The notes beneath the pieces were generated by a model that worked only from the letters and a program-made list of their open reading frames with translations, was not told the origin of the DNA and did not search any database. Both the position numbers and the translations under genes were made by a program. 61,083 bases of DNA from the IMG/VR virus record IMGVR_UViG_3300013286_000014, positions 1 through 61,083 of that record. One strand, 5' to 3'. Below, one piece after another: positions 51,636 to 58,504 of this stretch (position 1 is the first letter of the stretch; each line of letters begins with the position of its first letter). Source of the DNA: a virus.

Positions 51636-52315
51636 TGTACGATATAATTTTCATCAGTTATAATGAGCTATACGCAGAGGCAAATTTTGCCAAACTGAGA
51701 GAAAGTTATCCGCTGGCCAAGCGTGTGGACGGAGTTGCTGGTATACATCAAGCACACATAGCCGCCGCCAAGAAATCTATGACCAAGATGTTTTGGGTAG
51801 TAGATGCCGATGCAGTCATAGTGGACTCGTTTAAATTTGATTATCATGTGCCTGATTGGGACTTGGATGTTGTTCATGTTTGGCACAGTCGAAATCCTGT
51901 TAATAATTTGACCTACGGATATGGTGGAGTTAAACTCTTACCAAAAAAACTTGCAATTGGTATGGCTACCAACACTATAGATATGACCATGAATATCAGT
52001 AGTAAATTTAAAGTCATGGAAGAGGTGAGTAATATCACGGCCTTTAACACAGATCCGTTTAGTGCATGGCGCAGTGCATTTAGAGAGTGTTGCAAACTAG
52101 CTGTAACGAACAATGAAGAATCTTTAGCTAGATTATATTTTTGGTGCCAATTAAATGACCGTGTTCAGTACGGTGCGTATGCTTATATGGGTGCAATTAC
52201 AGGCAAAAGTTACGGAGAAAAAAATGCCTCCAATCCGGAGGCACTTGCTAAAATAAATGATTTTAATTGGCTAGAAGCTCAGTGGCTAGCGGAAAAATTT
52301 CAGATATCACTTTAG
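51635..52315 (+). CDS. Glycosyltransferase-like protein 4 (phage GT family)
   Basis: A 226-residue protein sharing the pattern of the preceding gene: IIFISYNELYAEANFAKLRE, RVDGVAGIHQAHIAAAKKS, DxD in FWVVDADAVI near residue 58, NLTYGYGGVKLLPKKLA and AWRSAFRECCKLA. Shorter at the C-terminus than its neighbour. Translation is coupled to it by TAATG. The last 53 bases overlap the convergent thyX gene, so no terminator separates them. Confidence 0.75.
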   Translation: MYDIIFISYNELYAEANFAKLRESYPLAKRVDGVAGIHQAHIAAAKKSMTKMFWVVDADAVIVDSFKFDYHVPDWDLDVVHVWHSRNPVNNLTYGYGGVKLLPKKLAIGMATNTIDMTMNISSKFKVMEEVSNITAFNTDPFSAWRSAFRECCKLAVTNNEESLARLYFWCQLNDRVQYGAYAYMGAITGKSYGEKNASNPEALAKINDFNWLEAQWLAEKFQISL

Positions 52316-52931
52316 CACAAGCAACAGCAACTTCTCGATGTTCTTTTTGTGTGCCGTTAGCACTGCGCAATTCAATGAAATGCACCCAGCTACGCAGGGT
52401 ACCATTCATATAAATCCTGCTTTCAGTAAGACCTTCTGGTAGTACAGCACGGGCTTGCTCTTTAGCTATGCCGTTTGCAATAGCCCATTCGTATTCACGT
52501 TTGGCGGCATAGATGACTCGTTGTTGAGCTCTGTACCATTCGTTTTGTAGCAATTGATCATCCACGGTGATGCTGTTCTGTCTATTTTTATCGTCTTGGA
52601 GTCTAGCTTCTCTACATACAAACGACAGATCTTTAGTAGGGTCAGCATATCGTTGGGAGAACTCTTGGAAGCTGAAGCTACGATGTCTAAGGATCTGTCG
52701 TGCAATATCTCTTGTTGTAGTAATTTCGATACAGGCTGAGACCATTTCGAGTGGGCTCCAGTGTTGGTGTTTGACCAAGTATCGGATGAGCTTGTCGGAT
52801 GTTTCAGTGTTAAGTTGGTTGCTGGGATTGGACACACGGGCACAATACGCAATGAGTTCCTGTGCATCTTGGATACCAAGATTTGCAAATTCCTGTGTGG
52901 GCTGGGAGTAACTGAGTAAGCGAACATGCAT
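52263..52931 (-). CDS. thyX: Flavin-dependent thymidylate synthase (ThyX)
   Basis: A 222-residue protein with the ThyX motif RHRSFSFQEFSQRY at residues 82-95 (consensus RHR-x7-S-x-RY). Further conserved elements are HWSPLEM, LQNEWYRAQQ and LPEGLTESRIYMNGTLRSW, including the active-site Ser/Arg region. It makes dTMP from dUMP using FAD and methylenetetrahydrofolate, supplying thymidine for phage replication. It replaces the T4 thymidylate synthase (td) type. It starts at an ATG 3 bases after the upstream stop. Its end overlaps a convergent glycosyltransferase gene. Confidence 0.97.
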   Translation of the reverse strand: MHVRLLSYSQPTQEFANLGIQDAQELIAYCARVSNPSNQLNTETSDKLIRYLVKHQHWSPLEMVSACIEITTTRDIARQILRHRSFSFQEFSQRYADPTKDLSFVCREARLQDDKNRQNSITVDDQLLQNEWYRAQQRVIYAAKREYEWAIANGIAKEQARAVLPEGLTESRIYMNGTLRSWVHFIELRSANGTQKEHREVAVACAKVISEIFPLATELLAN

Positions 52932-52934
52932 TAT

Positions 52935-53255
52935 TTATAGCTTCTTTTTCTTTAAAAATTTCTGTGTACTACGTTCAATATCTTTTCTAACGCGGTTTGT
53001 GTCTAATTTAAAATCGATGTTATCAATTTTATCTTCATAGCTTTTAACCAGCTCTGATAAGTTTCGTTCAAAGACGTCCCATCCTTCGCGTTTAGCTTTT
53101 TGCGTTATTTTTATTTCCCAAATCTTGCCATCTTTAAAATTGACCAAAACAGTATGCAAGTACCCTAACGGTACCACATTTAATCGTACATCACCGAAGA
53201 TTTCCGGCCAATTTTCTATAACATCTTTGGGAAGAGATCTTCCCGTTTTTGTCAC
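52935..53255 (-). CDS. Conserved small T4-like protein, unknown function
   Basis: A 106-residue protein from a GTG start at 53253-53255 (GTG ACA AAA ACG), overlapping the upstream stop (GTGA). It contains KDVIENWPEIFGDVRLNVVP, LGYLHTVLVNFKDGKIWEIK and a basic C-terminus (RSTQKFLKKKKL). The DVIENWPEIFGD and PLGYLHTVLV patterns recur in small proteins of marine T4-likes of unknown role. The next gene downstream is thyX. Confidence 0.78.
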   Translation of the reverse strand: MTKTGRSLPKDVIENWPEIFGDVRLNVVPLGYLHTVLVNFKDGKIWEIKITQKAKREGWDVFERNLSELVKSYEDKIDNIDFKLDTNRVRKDIERSTQKFLKKKKL

Positions 53256-53875
53256 TTGACTTTTTTGGTCGGAACCAACTCCTCGGCTTTTCGACGCATC
53301 TCGGCAGCTTGTTTACTCAACTTGTCTGCTTGACTGCGGAAAAACTTTGCCCGATCTTCTGGACTGGCATCTGATGCAGGTTGCACCAATTCTACTGTAG
53401 CAGTAGCTTTGGCATCCATTTTAATAGCTTCGTCGATGTTTGCTACATCTTGAATACTACGTGCTTCTGTCTTTTCTTTTGTGTCAGATTTAAGTGACAA
53501 GTCATCGATAGCAACACCACGCTGTTCAGCAATAATTTGATTCAACTCGCTCAACAAAATATTGAATTGTGTAGTAGGAGTCATCTCGATATCGCTTGTT
53601 GGTGCTTTGATCAACCGGCCGTTGCCGTGCAACCAACGTAGCATATTACTGCCATCTGGAAATTGATTACGATCCAATGCATCTGCAAATTCGTATGCAT
53701 CTTGACCACTGCCACTTTCTACCAAGTTAATAATGGCATCGTGAAATATGTCGGGCATATTTTCAGTTGGAACAATTAAGCAGTAGTGCGCATCACCTGG
53801 CAATGTACGGTAAGCTACCAAGCATTTTTTGTTTGTGGCTTTTACACGGGCCACGTGTTTGAGTTCGTTTGCCAT
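53252..53875 (-). CDS. Conserved T4-like protein, unknown function
   Basis: A 207-residue protein. The N-terminal globular part (KNKCLVAYRTLPGDAHYCLI-type strand, DIFHDAIINLVESGSGQDAY, LRWLHGNGRLIKAP) is followed by an Asp/Ala-rich helical C-terminal tail (ASPEDRAKFFRSQADKLSKQ). I associate this type with the replication/modification regions of marine T4-likes but do not know its job. Part of the five-gene minus-strand run before thyX. Confidence 0.75.
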   Translation of the reverse strand: MANELKHVARVKATNKKCLVAYRTLPGDAHYCLIVPTENMPDIFHDAIINLVESGSGQDAYEFADALDRNQFPDGSNMLRWLHGNGRLIKAPTSDIEMTPTTQFNILLSELNQIIAEQRGVAIDDLSLKSDTKEKTEARSIQDVANIDEAIKMDAKATATVELVQPASDASPEDRAKFFRSQADKLSKQAAEMRRKAEELVPTKKVK

Positions 53876-53877
53876 AA

Positions 53878-54117
53878 TTAAGCTCCTGTGGTAGGTGCGG
53901 CTGCTTTTTGTGCTTCTGCTTGTTTAGCAACAACGGCTAAAAATGATTCTAACTTGGTGTATGTTTGACCAACTGCAACCATTTCGTTTGGTTTGAATGC
54001 GCCACGTGAGCTGGCAATATCAATGATAACTTTCATTGCTTGCAAGTCGTTGATGGTCAATTCCTGTGACTGTTCTGCTTGGGCTTCTGGAGCCGCTTGT
54101 GTTTGTTCTTCACTCAT
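53878..54117 (-). CDS. Small acidic protein of T4-likes, unknown function
   Basis: A 79-residue protein, Gln/Ala-rich at the start (EEQTQAAPEAQAEQSQEL), with a helical core (LTINDLQAMKVIIDIASSRG; NEMVAVGQTYTKLESFLAVV). It starts at ATG 54115-54117 with AAGGAG upstream and ends 3 bases before the next gene. Short proteins with the same VGQTYTKLE helix are common in marine T4-likes; the function is unknown. Confidence 0.78.
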   Translation of the reverse strand: MSEEQTQAAPEAQAEQSQELTINDLQAMKVIIDIASSRGAFKPNEMVAVGQTYTKLESFLAVVAKQAEAQKAAAPTTGA

Positions 54118-54146
54118 TTAGAGTTCTCCTTAAAGTACTAATATAA

Positions 54147-54434
54147 TTATCTACTCTGTAGGAGAGGACATGCAATCGTGAAAAAACTGAGTTCTTTTTC
54201 CGATTCAAAACCAATACGTGTATTATACACTATTGTATTGGTATTATCTAGCACAATACCCTGACCCACGTAGTACCTACTATTTAGATTCTTCTTGATC
54301 CACGAGTCGACAGATTTGACTATAGTTGGATTATACTTGTCTAAACTAGTGTATTTAAAATGTGGGCAGGCAAACTCAACCCTGCGTAGATCGAAATAAT
54401 CTAAAGGATTGGGTTTGCCATTTTTTAAAGCCAT
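54147..54434 (-). CDS. Small conserved protein, unknown function
   Basis: A 95-residue protein (LDYFDLRRVEFACPHFKYTS; SWIKKNLNSRYYVGQGIVLD; IGFESEKELSFFTIACPLLQ). Two cysteine-containing segments are present but no CxxC pair. It overlaps the VWA gene's stop (TAATG), so the two are translationally coupled. Function unknown. Confidence 0.75.
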   Translation of the reverse strand: MALKNGKPNPLDYFDLRRVEFACPHFKYTSLDKYNPTIVKSVDSWIKKNLNSRYYVGQGIVLDNTNTIVYNTRIGFESEKELSFFTIACPLLQSR

Positions 54435-55618
54435 TAAGCAAGTTCCTTGACTTCTTCGTAGTAAGCATACTCGCCAAACGGTGGAACGATTGTGTTATTG
54501 CCGTGGATCACAAACACTGTATCGCAGTAGTTTTCATCACCCCAGCTGCCCCAAGGGTAACCGTCTGTGAACATGATAAACTTTTTGGGTTGAATATCAT
54601 GTTCTTTCATGTATTCCCAGTTGGCGTCAAACTCAGTTCCGCCACCGCCCATTGGTTCGTACTCGTCGAACTCGTCAATATTGTATCCGTCAAAGTCTGC
54701 TTCGTTGTATACTTTGGTATCAAAGCACCAAACTTTAATCTTAAAGTCTTTGTACTCTTGCATGATACCTTTGATTTCTGTCAAAAAGTCTTTTGCTTGT
54801 TCGTCACCGATCGAACCTGACATGTCAATTGCTACACAGATATCAATTGTTTCTTCAAATTGTGTACCTGGAAGAATTGCACTCATATGCCAGCCTTTAC
54901 GGTTAGGACGCATGAACGAATAGTCATTCTTAATAGTGCTTTGAATTTGCTGACGCAAAATTTCACGCCAATTCATTTTGGGCTCTGTTAAATCTTTGAT
55001 CATGCGTTGTACGCTAGCAGGAGTATTACCTGCACCTGCGGCCTGTGCGGCTTGCATTGTGGCTTCGCGAATCTCGTCACGAATTTGTTTTAATTCCTCT
55101 TTGCTGTATCTAGGCTTGCCATCTTTACCATCTTCGCCCCAGTCAATATGATCATCCAGCAGTTGGCCCAACTGATTGAGTTCATCTTCGTCCATCTCAT
55201 CAAAGATTTTATCGTACACTTCTTCAGCACCCATGCCGTAATATTTTTGGTCATGGAAGATTGTGATACCTTCAATTTTGTGATCTCCAATACGATCACG
55301 TACAATTTGTCCGTTAACACAATAGTCGGCGGCAATGTTAAAAATTCGCGGATTGCGATGATCTCTACGACTCATATGATCGAATACATTATGCAAGATT
55401 TCATGTGCAATAACAAATTCAACTTGTTTGACTGTTAAGGGTGTAAAAAATTCTCGGTTAAAAAAGATTGTACGTCCGTCTGTAGCGGCAGTGCCCATCC
55501 ATTCGGAACCTTCTTCAATTTTCAAACGTGTAGCCATGTTGCCAAAAAACGGATGGCGAAGTAGCAAGCCTACTCGTGCTACGATAATTTTATCGATGAT
55601 TGGATCTGCGTGTGACAT
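54434..55618 (-). CDS. VWA-domain / metallopeptidase-like protein (DUF2201 type)
   Basis: A 394-residue protein. HEILH at residues 72-76 (in VIAHEILHNVFDH) is a zinc-peptidase-like HExxH. An Asp/Glu/Gly linker (about 125-175) leads to a von Willebrand A domain with the MIDAS motif VAIDMSGSIGD near 265 and FTDGYPWGSWGD near 352. This layout fits the DUF2201 family, which is usually partnered by a MoxR ATPase. The MoxR gene here is the next gene upstream. MoxR-VWA pairs are thought to act as chaperones that load metal or remodel protein complexes; in phages the substrate is unknown. It has its own perfect-consensus promoter. Confidence 0.85.
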   Translation of the reverse strand: MSHADPIIDKIIVARVGLLLRHPFFGNMATRLKIEEGSEWMGTAATDGRTIFFNREFFTPLTVKQVEFVIAHEILHNVFDHMSRRDHRNPRIFNIAADYCVNGQIVRDRIGDHKIEGITIFHDQKYYGMGAEEVYDKIFDEMDEDELNQLGQLLDDHIDWGEDGKDGKPRYSKEELKQIRDEIREATMQAAQAAGAGNTPASVQRMIKDLTEPKMNWREILRQQIQSTIKNDYSFMRPNRKGWHMSAILPGTQFEETIDICVAIDMSGSIGDEQAKDFLTEIKGIMQEYKDFKIKVWCFDTKVYNEADFDGYNIDEFDEYEPMGGGGTEFDANWEYMKEHDIQPKKFIMFTDGYPWGSWGDENYCDTVFVIHGNNTIVPPFGEYAYYEEVKELA

Positions 55619-55648
55619 ATCTGCTCCTGATGTTTACTATATGTATAT

Positions 55649-55677
55649 ATTATAACACCACCCGAAGGTGGTGTCAA
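55649..55677 (-). promoter_or_regulatory. Perfect sigma70 promoter with inverted repeat in its spacer
   Basis: Minus-strand TTGACA (55677-55672), 17 bp, TATAAT (55654-55649): full consensus. The spacer is almost entirely an inverted repeat, ACACCACC/GGTGGTGT (55655-55662 and 55667-55674) with loop CGAA (UUCG on the transcript strand). This could be an operator for a repressor or a terminator hairpin for the MoxR transcript coming from upstream. It drives the VWA gene at 55618. Confidence 0.85.
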
Positions 55678-55693
55678 ATGGTGCTAAATCAAA

Positions 55694-56782
55694 TTATTTT
55701 TCAGTAGCTTGAGCAATAAAGCGACCGTATTTGGTGTGGAACGCATCAAAACACTTGATTTCGTCCGGATCCAATGGCAACTTGTAAGTACTCAATGCCA
55801 ATTTAGTACCCATAATAACCAATTCTGTTTCAAAGTTATTCATCATAAATTCGAAGAAGCAGTTAACTTGTCCATTCCAATCTTTAACTTTCTTCTCGCA
55901 AGAATCTTTCAATTCATAGCACAAGGACACAGTCAAAGAGTACATGGCACTGATTTCTTTAGAATCCATCTTTTTAACTTTACCGCTCAAAATGTCTGTA
56001 GGATTAGGCATCTTGCTGGAAATCTTACGATGAGCCATGAAGCTGATTGCCAACCCTTCGCCTACAGACCCCGATACCAAGTCTGTAAGTGTGTCAACAT
56101 CCACATCGTCGTCTGTGAGCAATTCGCTCACAAATGACCAAGAGCGTGGAGTAGCAAATGCACGTGAGCTGGACTTTGGATCAAAATCGTACAAGCTCTT
56201 TTTACTGAAGCTCAAAAAACCAACAACATCTTGATGAACTTTGTTTTCAACAGCCCATTCAAAGTAGTCGTCCCAGTTAACTTGCATTTCCAAGTGAACA
56301 AAACGATTAGCCAACGGAGCAGGCATACGGAATGTAACACCTTTGTCAGTCTCGCGATTACCAGCCGCTACCAACACAACATTGTCTGGCAAGTGGTAAG
56401 TACCCACACGACGATTCAAAATCAACTGATAAGCCGCCGCTTGCACACTGGGTGCGGCACTGTTCATTTCATCCAAGAATAGGATAATTTGTTTGTGTTG
56501 ACTTGCCAATTCTGCGTTTGGCAATTCGCTAGGAGGAGCCCAACGCATGGTATTATCGTTGGAATCAAAATATGGAATGCCTTTAATGTCGGTAGGTTCC
56601 CAAAGACTCAAACGAACGTCGATTACATGAGCATCGAGCTCAGCACCAAGTTGTTTGATAATATCTGATTTACCAATTCCGGGAGGACCCCAAAGGAAAA
56701 TTGGACGTTTGTTTTTAAAAGCCTTACGCAAGGACTTTTTAGCACCGCTTGGGCCCACTGTACGGCTACTAATTTCTGGCAT
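55694..56782 (-). CDS. MoxR-family AAA+ ATPase
   Basis: A 362-residue AAA+ protein. Walker A GPPGIGKS is at residues 32-39, Walker B LFLDEMN at 101-107, and sensor 1 lies in VVLVAAGNRE, with an arginine-finger region near LANRFVHLEMQV. The lid/C-terminal part is helical. These fit the MoxR subfamily. MoxR ATPases work with VWA-domain partners, and the VWA gene follows 75 bases downstream. Function in a phage is not established; protein-complex activation is the usual suggestion. A perfect-consensus promoter lies directly upstream. Confidence 0.9.
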   Translation of the reverse strand: MPEISSRTVGPSGAKKSLRKAFKNKRPIFLWGPPGIGKSDIIKQLGAELDAHVIDVRLSLWEPTDIKGIPYFDSNDNTMRWAPPSELPNAELASQHKQIILFLDEMNSAAPSVQAAAYQLILNRRVGTYHLPDNVVLVAAGNRETDKGVTFRMPAPLANRFVHLEMQVNWDDYFEWAVENKVHQDVVGFLSFSKKSLYDFDPKSSSRAFATPRSWSFVSELLTDDDVDVDTLTDLVSGSVGEGLAISFMAHRKISSKMPNPTDILSGKVKKMDSKEISAMYSLTVSLCYELKDSCEKKVKDWNGQVNCFFEFMMNNFETELVIMGTKLALSTYKLPLDPDEIKCFDAFHTKYGRFIAQATEK

Positions 56783-56838
56783 GTTATTTCCTATCTTAGT
56801 TTAAAAAATACGTTGTTGAATTAACTCTGTATGTATGT

Positions 56839-56867
56839 ATTATATAGGAAACCGACCGGAGTGTCAA
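56839..56867 (-). promoter_or_regulatory. Perfect sigma70 promoter for the MoxR gene
   Basis: Minus-strand TTGACA (56867-56862), 17-bp spacer, TATAAT (56844-56839): full consensus. It overlaps the end of the preceding gene (stop near 56864). The leader to 56782 is about 50 bases. Confidence 0.85.
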
Positions 56868-57271
56868 CTGTTATCTGTGCCAGCAAGTTCTTTTTCTCGC
56901 TCATTCATGGCTTTGATTATGCCAAATTTTCTAATGTCGTCCGAAAACAACATTAGCTCAAATCCTTTGCGTTCTGAAAACACAGTGATTGACATAGGTG
57001 TTAGATAATATGGACAGTCTACATACCTTTCCAAAAAGATAATTGTTTGCGGACTTAGCTCGATTGGTTCAGTGAACGGAATCTCATACTCTTTCAAGTC
57101 CAATTCTTTAACCAAAAATTCATAACCCTCTTCACTTAGTCGAAAGTTGGTTGTTTTGCCTGCTCTAGTACTTTGCCACCATTTGCGTGAGAACAATTGC
57201 AAGTTGGCTTCATCTGTACTCTTGCCCCATTGCTGTAAAAATATTTTGGTAAGGGCGTTGCGTGTTATCAT
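56864..57271 (-). CDS. Conserved T4-like protein, unknown function
   Basis: A 135-residue protein (ALTKIFLQQWGKSTDEANLQ; EIPFTEPIELSPQTIIFLER; GFELMLFSDDIRKFGIIKAM). The alternating beta/alpha pattern suggests a small globular enzyme or binding domain; no catalytic motif is seen. Its start overlaps the previous stop (ATGA). The end contains the MoxR promoter. Confidence 0.75.
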   Translation of the reverse strand: MITRNALTKIFLQQWGKSTDEANLQLFSRKWWQSTRAGKTTNFRLSEEGYEFLVKELDLKEYEIPFTEPIELSPQTIIFLERYVDCPYYLTPMSITVFSERKGFELMLFSDDIRKFGIIKAMNEREKELAGTDNS

Positions 57272-57552
57272 TTTATAACAGTGCCTTGAGTCAGCATCAC
57301 AACTTGAAAATCATCTACACCAAATGTCTGGTTCAATTTCTTTGCCAAATTGTGTGCATGTCCGGGATTTGAAAAACTGACTTTTTTATATTTGGGGCCG
57401 GGATAACTGGTAAGGCTATTAAAACTCTTTAGATTGAAAGGCTCGTTCTTATAGAAGACGGCCCAAATTGCCTCGGCTTCTAAAACCTGTTCGGCTTTAT
57501 AAGTTTTTTTATTAACGTATTCTAAAAGAACTTTTGGTTTTGGTCTTGACAT
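57268..57552 (-). CDS. Small protein, unknown function
   Basis: A 94-residue protein (KPKVLLEYVNKKTYKAEQVL; SNPGHAHNLAKKLNQTFGVD; FQVVMLTQGTVIK). Basic with a mixed fold. It has a GATAAATA box about 30 bases upstream and translationally couples to the next gene. Function unknown. Confidence 0.72.
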   Translation of the reverse strand: MSRPKPKVLLEYVNKKTYKAEQVLEAEAIWAVFYKNEPFNLKSFNSLTSYPGPKYKKVSFSNPGHAHNLAKKLNQTFGVDDFQVVMLTQGTVIK

Positions 57553-57582
57553 GATGTATGCGTCTCTCGATAAGTACGCATA

Positions 57583-57590
57583 TATTTATC
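57583..57590 (-). promoter_or_regulatory. Late promoter box GATAAATA
   Basis: Minus-strand GATAAATA, about 30 bases before the start at 57552. A 7-bp inverted repeat (TATGCGT/ACGCATA) lies between this box and the start codon. Confidence 0.5.
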
Positions 57591-57591
57591 A

Positions 57592-57837
57592 TTATTTGTC
57601 GTCAAAACCACCTCCATCCATTGTAACGCTTACAACTTCGGTTTCTGCTGATGTTTTTAGCTTGTTAAACAATGTTTCAAAGTCTTGTAGTAGCTTATCT
57701 TGTATTTCCAACAAAGCTAGGTTAAGCAACCTAGCCTGTTGAATAGTTAATTTAACTTCTCTAGCCTGAGTCAGCTCGGCCGCACGTAGAGTTTGAGCAA
57801 ACTGTGATATAGGTGTTAGATTAATCGGATTTTGCAT
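57592..57837 (-). CDS. Small helical protein, unknown function
   Basis: An 81-residue protein from ATG 57835-57837 (MQNPINLTPISQFAQTLRAA). A TTG two codons earlier is also possible. It has helical, Leu/Gln/Lys-rich sequence (VKLTIQQARLLNLALLEIQD) and an acidic Gly-rich end (MDGGGFDD). It overlaps the previous gene. No motif recognised. Confidence 0.65.
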   Translation of the reverse strand: MQNPINLTPISQFAQTLRAAELTQAREVKLTIQQARLLNLALLEIQDKLLQDFETLFNKLKTSAETEVVSVTMDGGGFDDK

Positions 57838-58300
57838 TGGCAAGTATCTGTTTCATTTCAAATTCAGTCTTAAAAGGACCTTTGTACTCATTACGTTCTA
57901 ATGTAATGACTTTAGGGCAGAATGATTTGACCCATCCTTTATTGAATTTGATTATATAGTAACCTGCACAGTACAAACTCTTACTGGCATTGCTCTTGGT
58001 AAACAGTGGCAGACGACGTCTTACATCGTACATGCTGTTATAAGGTTGCACACTGGTAGCAAATCCATGACATTCGTTAGGCTCTGTTTGTGTTACTTTG
58101 ACTTTGGAACTAGATAGAAAGAAACCTTCACCAAATTGCTTGGTAAGATCCTGTTTTTTGTTAAACATAACTTCACCTGCTGTACTGCTCAAGATGAATT
58201 TGTTGTTTTCTTTTTTGTGTAATGTTGCAATTTTAGAACCGTCTTGTTCTACAATCCAAAATTTACCATCCACAATAGGCTTGGCGTATATTACTGACAT
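57821..58300 (-). CDS. Conserved protein, unknown function
   Basis: A 159-residue protein starting at ATG 58298-58300 (MSVIYAKPIVDGKFWIVEQD) with an ideal AAGGAG ribosome site. A longer frame to 58366 is less likely because that stretch carries the late-promoter box, a hairpin and the ribosome site. Segments: KIATLHKKENNKFILSSTAG, HGFATSVQPYNSMYDVRRRL, SLYCAGYYIIKFNKGWVKSF. Its pattern is familiar from small T4-like proteins in this genome region, with no known function. Confidence 0.75.
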   Translation of the reverse strand: MSVIYAKPIVDGKFWIVEQDGSKIATLHKKENNKFILSSTAGEVMFNKKQDLTKQFGEGFFLSSSKVKVTQTEPNECHGFATSVQPYNSMYDVRRRLPLFTKSNASKSLYCAGYYIIKFNKGWVKSFCPKVITLERNEYKGPFKTEFEMKQILANAKSD

Positions 58301-58313
58301 GTTTTTCTCCTTG

Positions 58314-58339
58314 ATACTACTAGGCCCCGGAGGCACACT
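58314..58339 (-). promoter_or_regulatory. Stable 5'-leader hairpin before the ribosome site
   Basis: An inverted repeat, TACTAG and CTAGTA, with inner GCC/GGC around CCGGA. It forms a 6-bp stem with a 3-base asymmetric bulge and a 3-bp inner stem. It lies between the late-promoter box at 58351 and the ribosome site of the gene starting at 58300, so it would be in the mRNA leader. Effect unknown. Confidence 0.5.
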
Positions 58340-58350
58340 AGTAATATACA

Positions 58351-58358
58351 TATTTATC
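58351..58358 (-). promoter_or_regulatory. Late promoter box GATAAATA
   Basis: Minus-strand GATAAATA, about 50 bases before the start at 58300, separated from it by a hairpin. Confidence 0.55.
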
Positions 58359-58369
58359 TCTTTCATCTG

Positions 58370-58504
58370 TTAGATTACTTCGTATTCGTCTTTGCCACAC
58401 CCGCATTCTGGGCATAAAAAATCGTCTGGCAATTCGTTCCAAACACCTTCAAAGTCTTCATCGTGGATATGTCCACATACTACGCATACATGTGTTTCAC
58501 TCAT
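58370..58504 (-). CDS. Rubredoxin
   Basis: A 44-residue protein, below the usual gene-finder cutoff. The ATG at 58502-58504 overlaps the rubrerythrin stop (TAATG). Two CxxCG metal ligands are visible, C7/C10 (CVVCGH) and C31/C34 (CPECGCGKDEY), with a conserved acidic middle (FEGVWNELPDDF). This is the rubredoxin pattern: one Fe held by four Cys. It sits directly after the rubrerythrin gene and would be its electron donor, as the C-terminal domain is in the usual fused protein. Confidence 0.9.
   Translation of the reverse strand: MSETHVCVVCGHIHDEDFEGVWNELPDDFLCPECGCGKDEYEVI

Noticed and set aside
52932-52939. Exact TATAAATA on the minus strand before thyX
   Set aside because: It overlaps the upstream stop codon and ends one base before the thyX ATG, so a transcript from it would lack the start region; chance match.
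58301-58366. Upstream start for the gene ending at 57821
   Set aside because: That stretch contains the late-promoter box, a hairpin and the ribosome site; the ATG at 58300 has an ideal AAGGAG.
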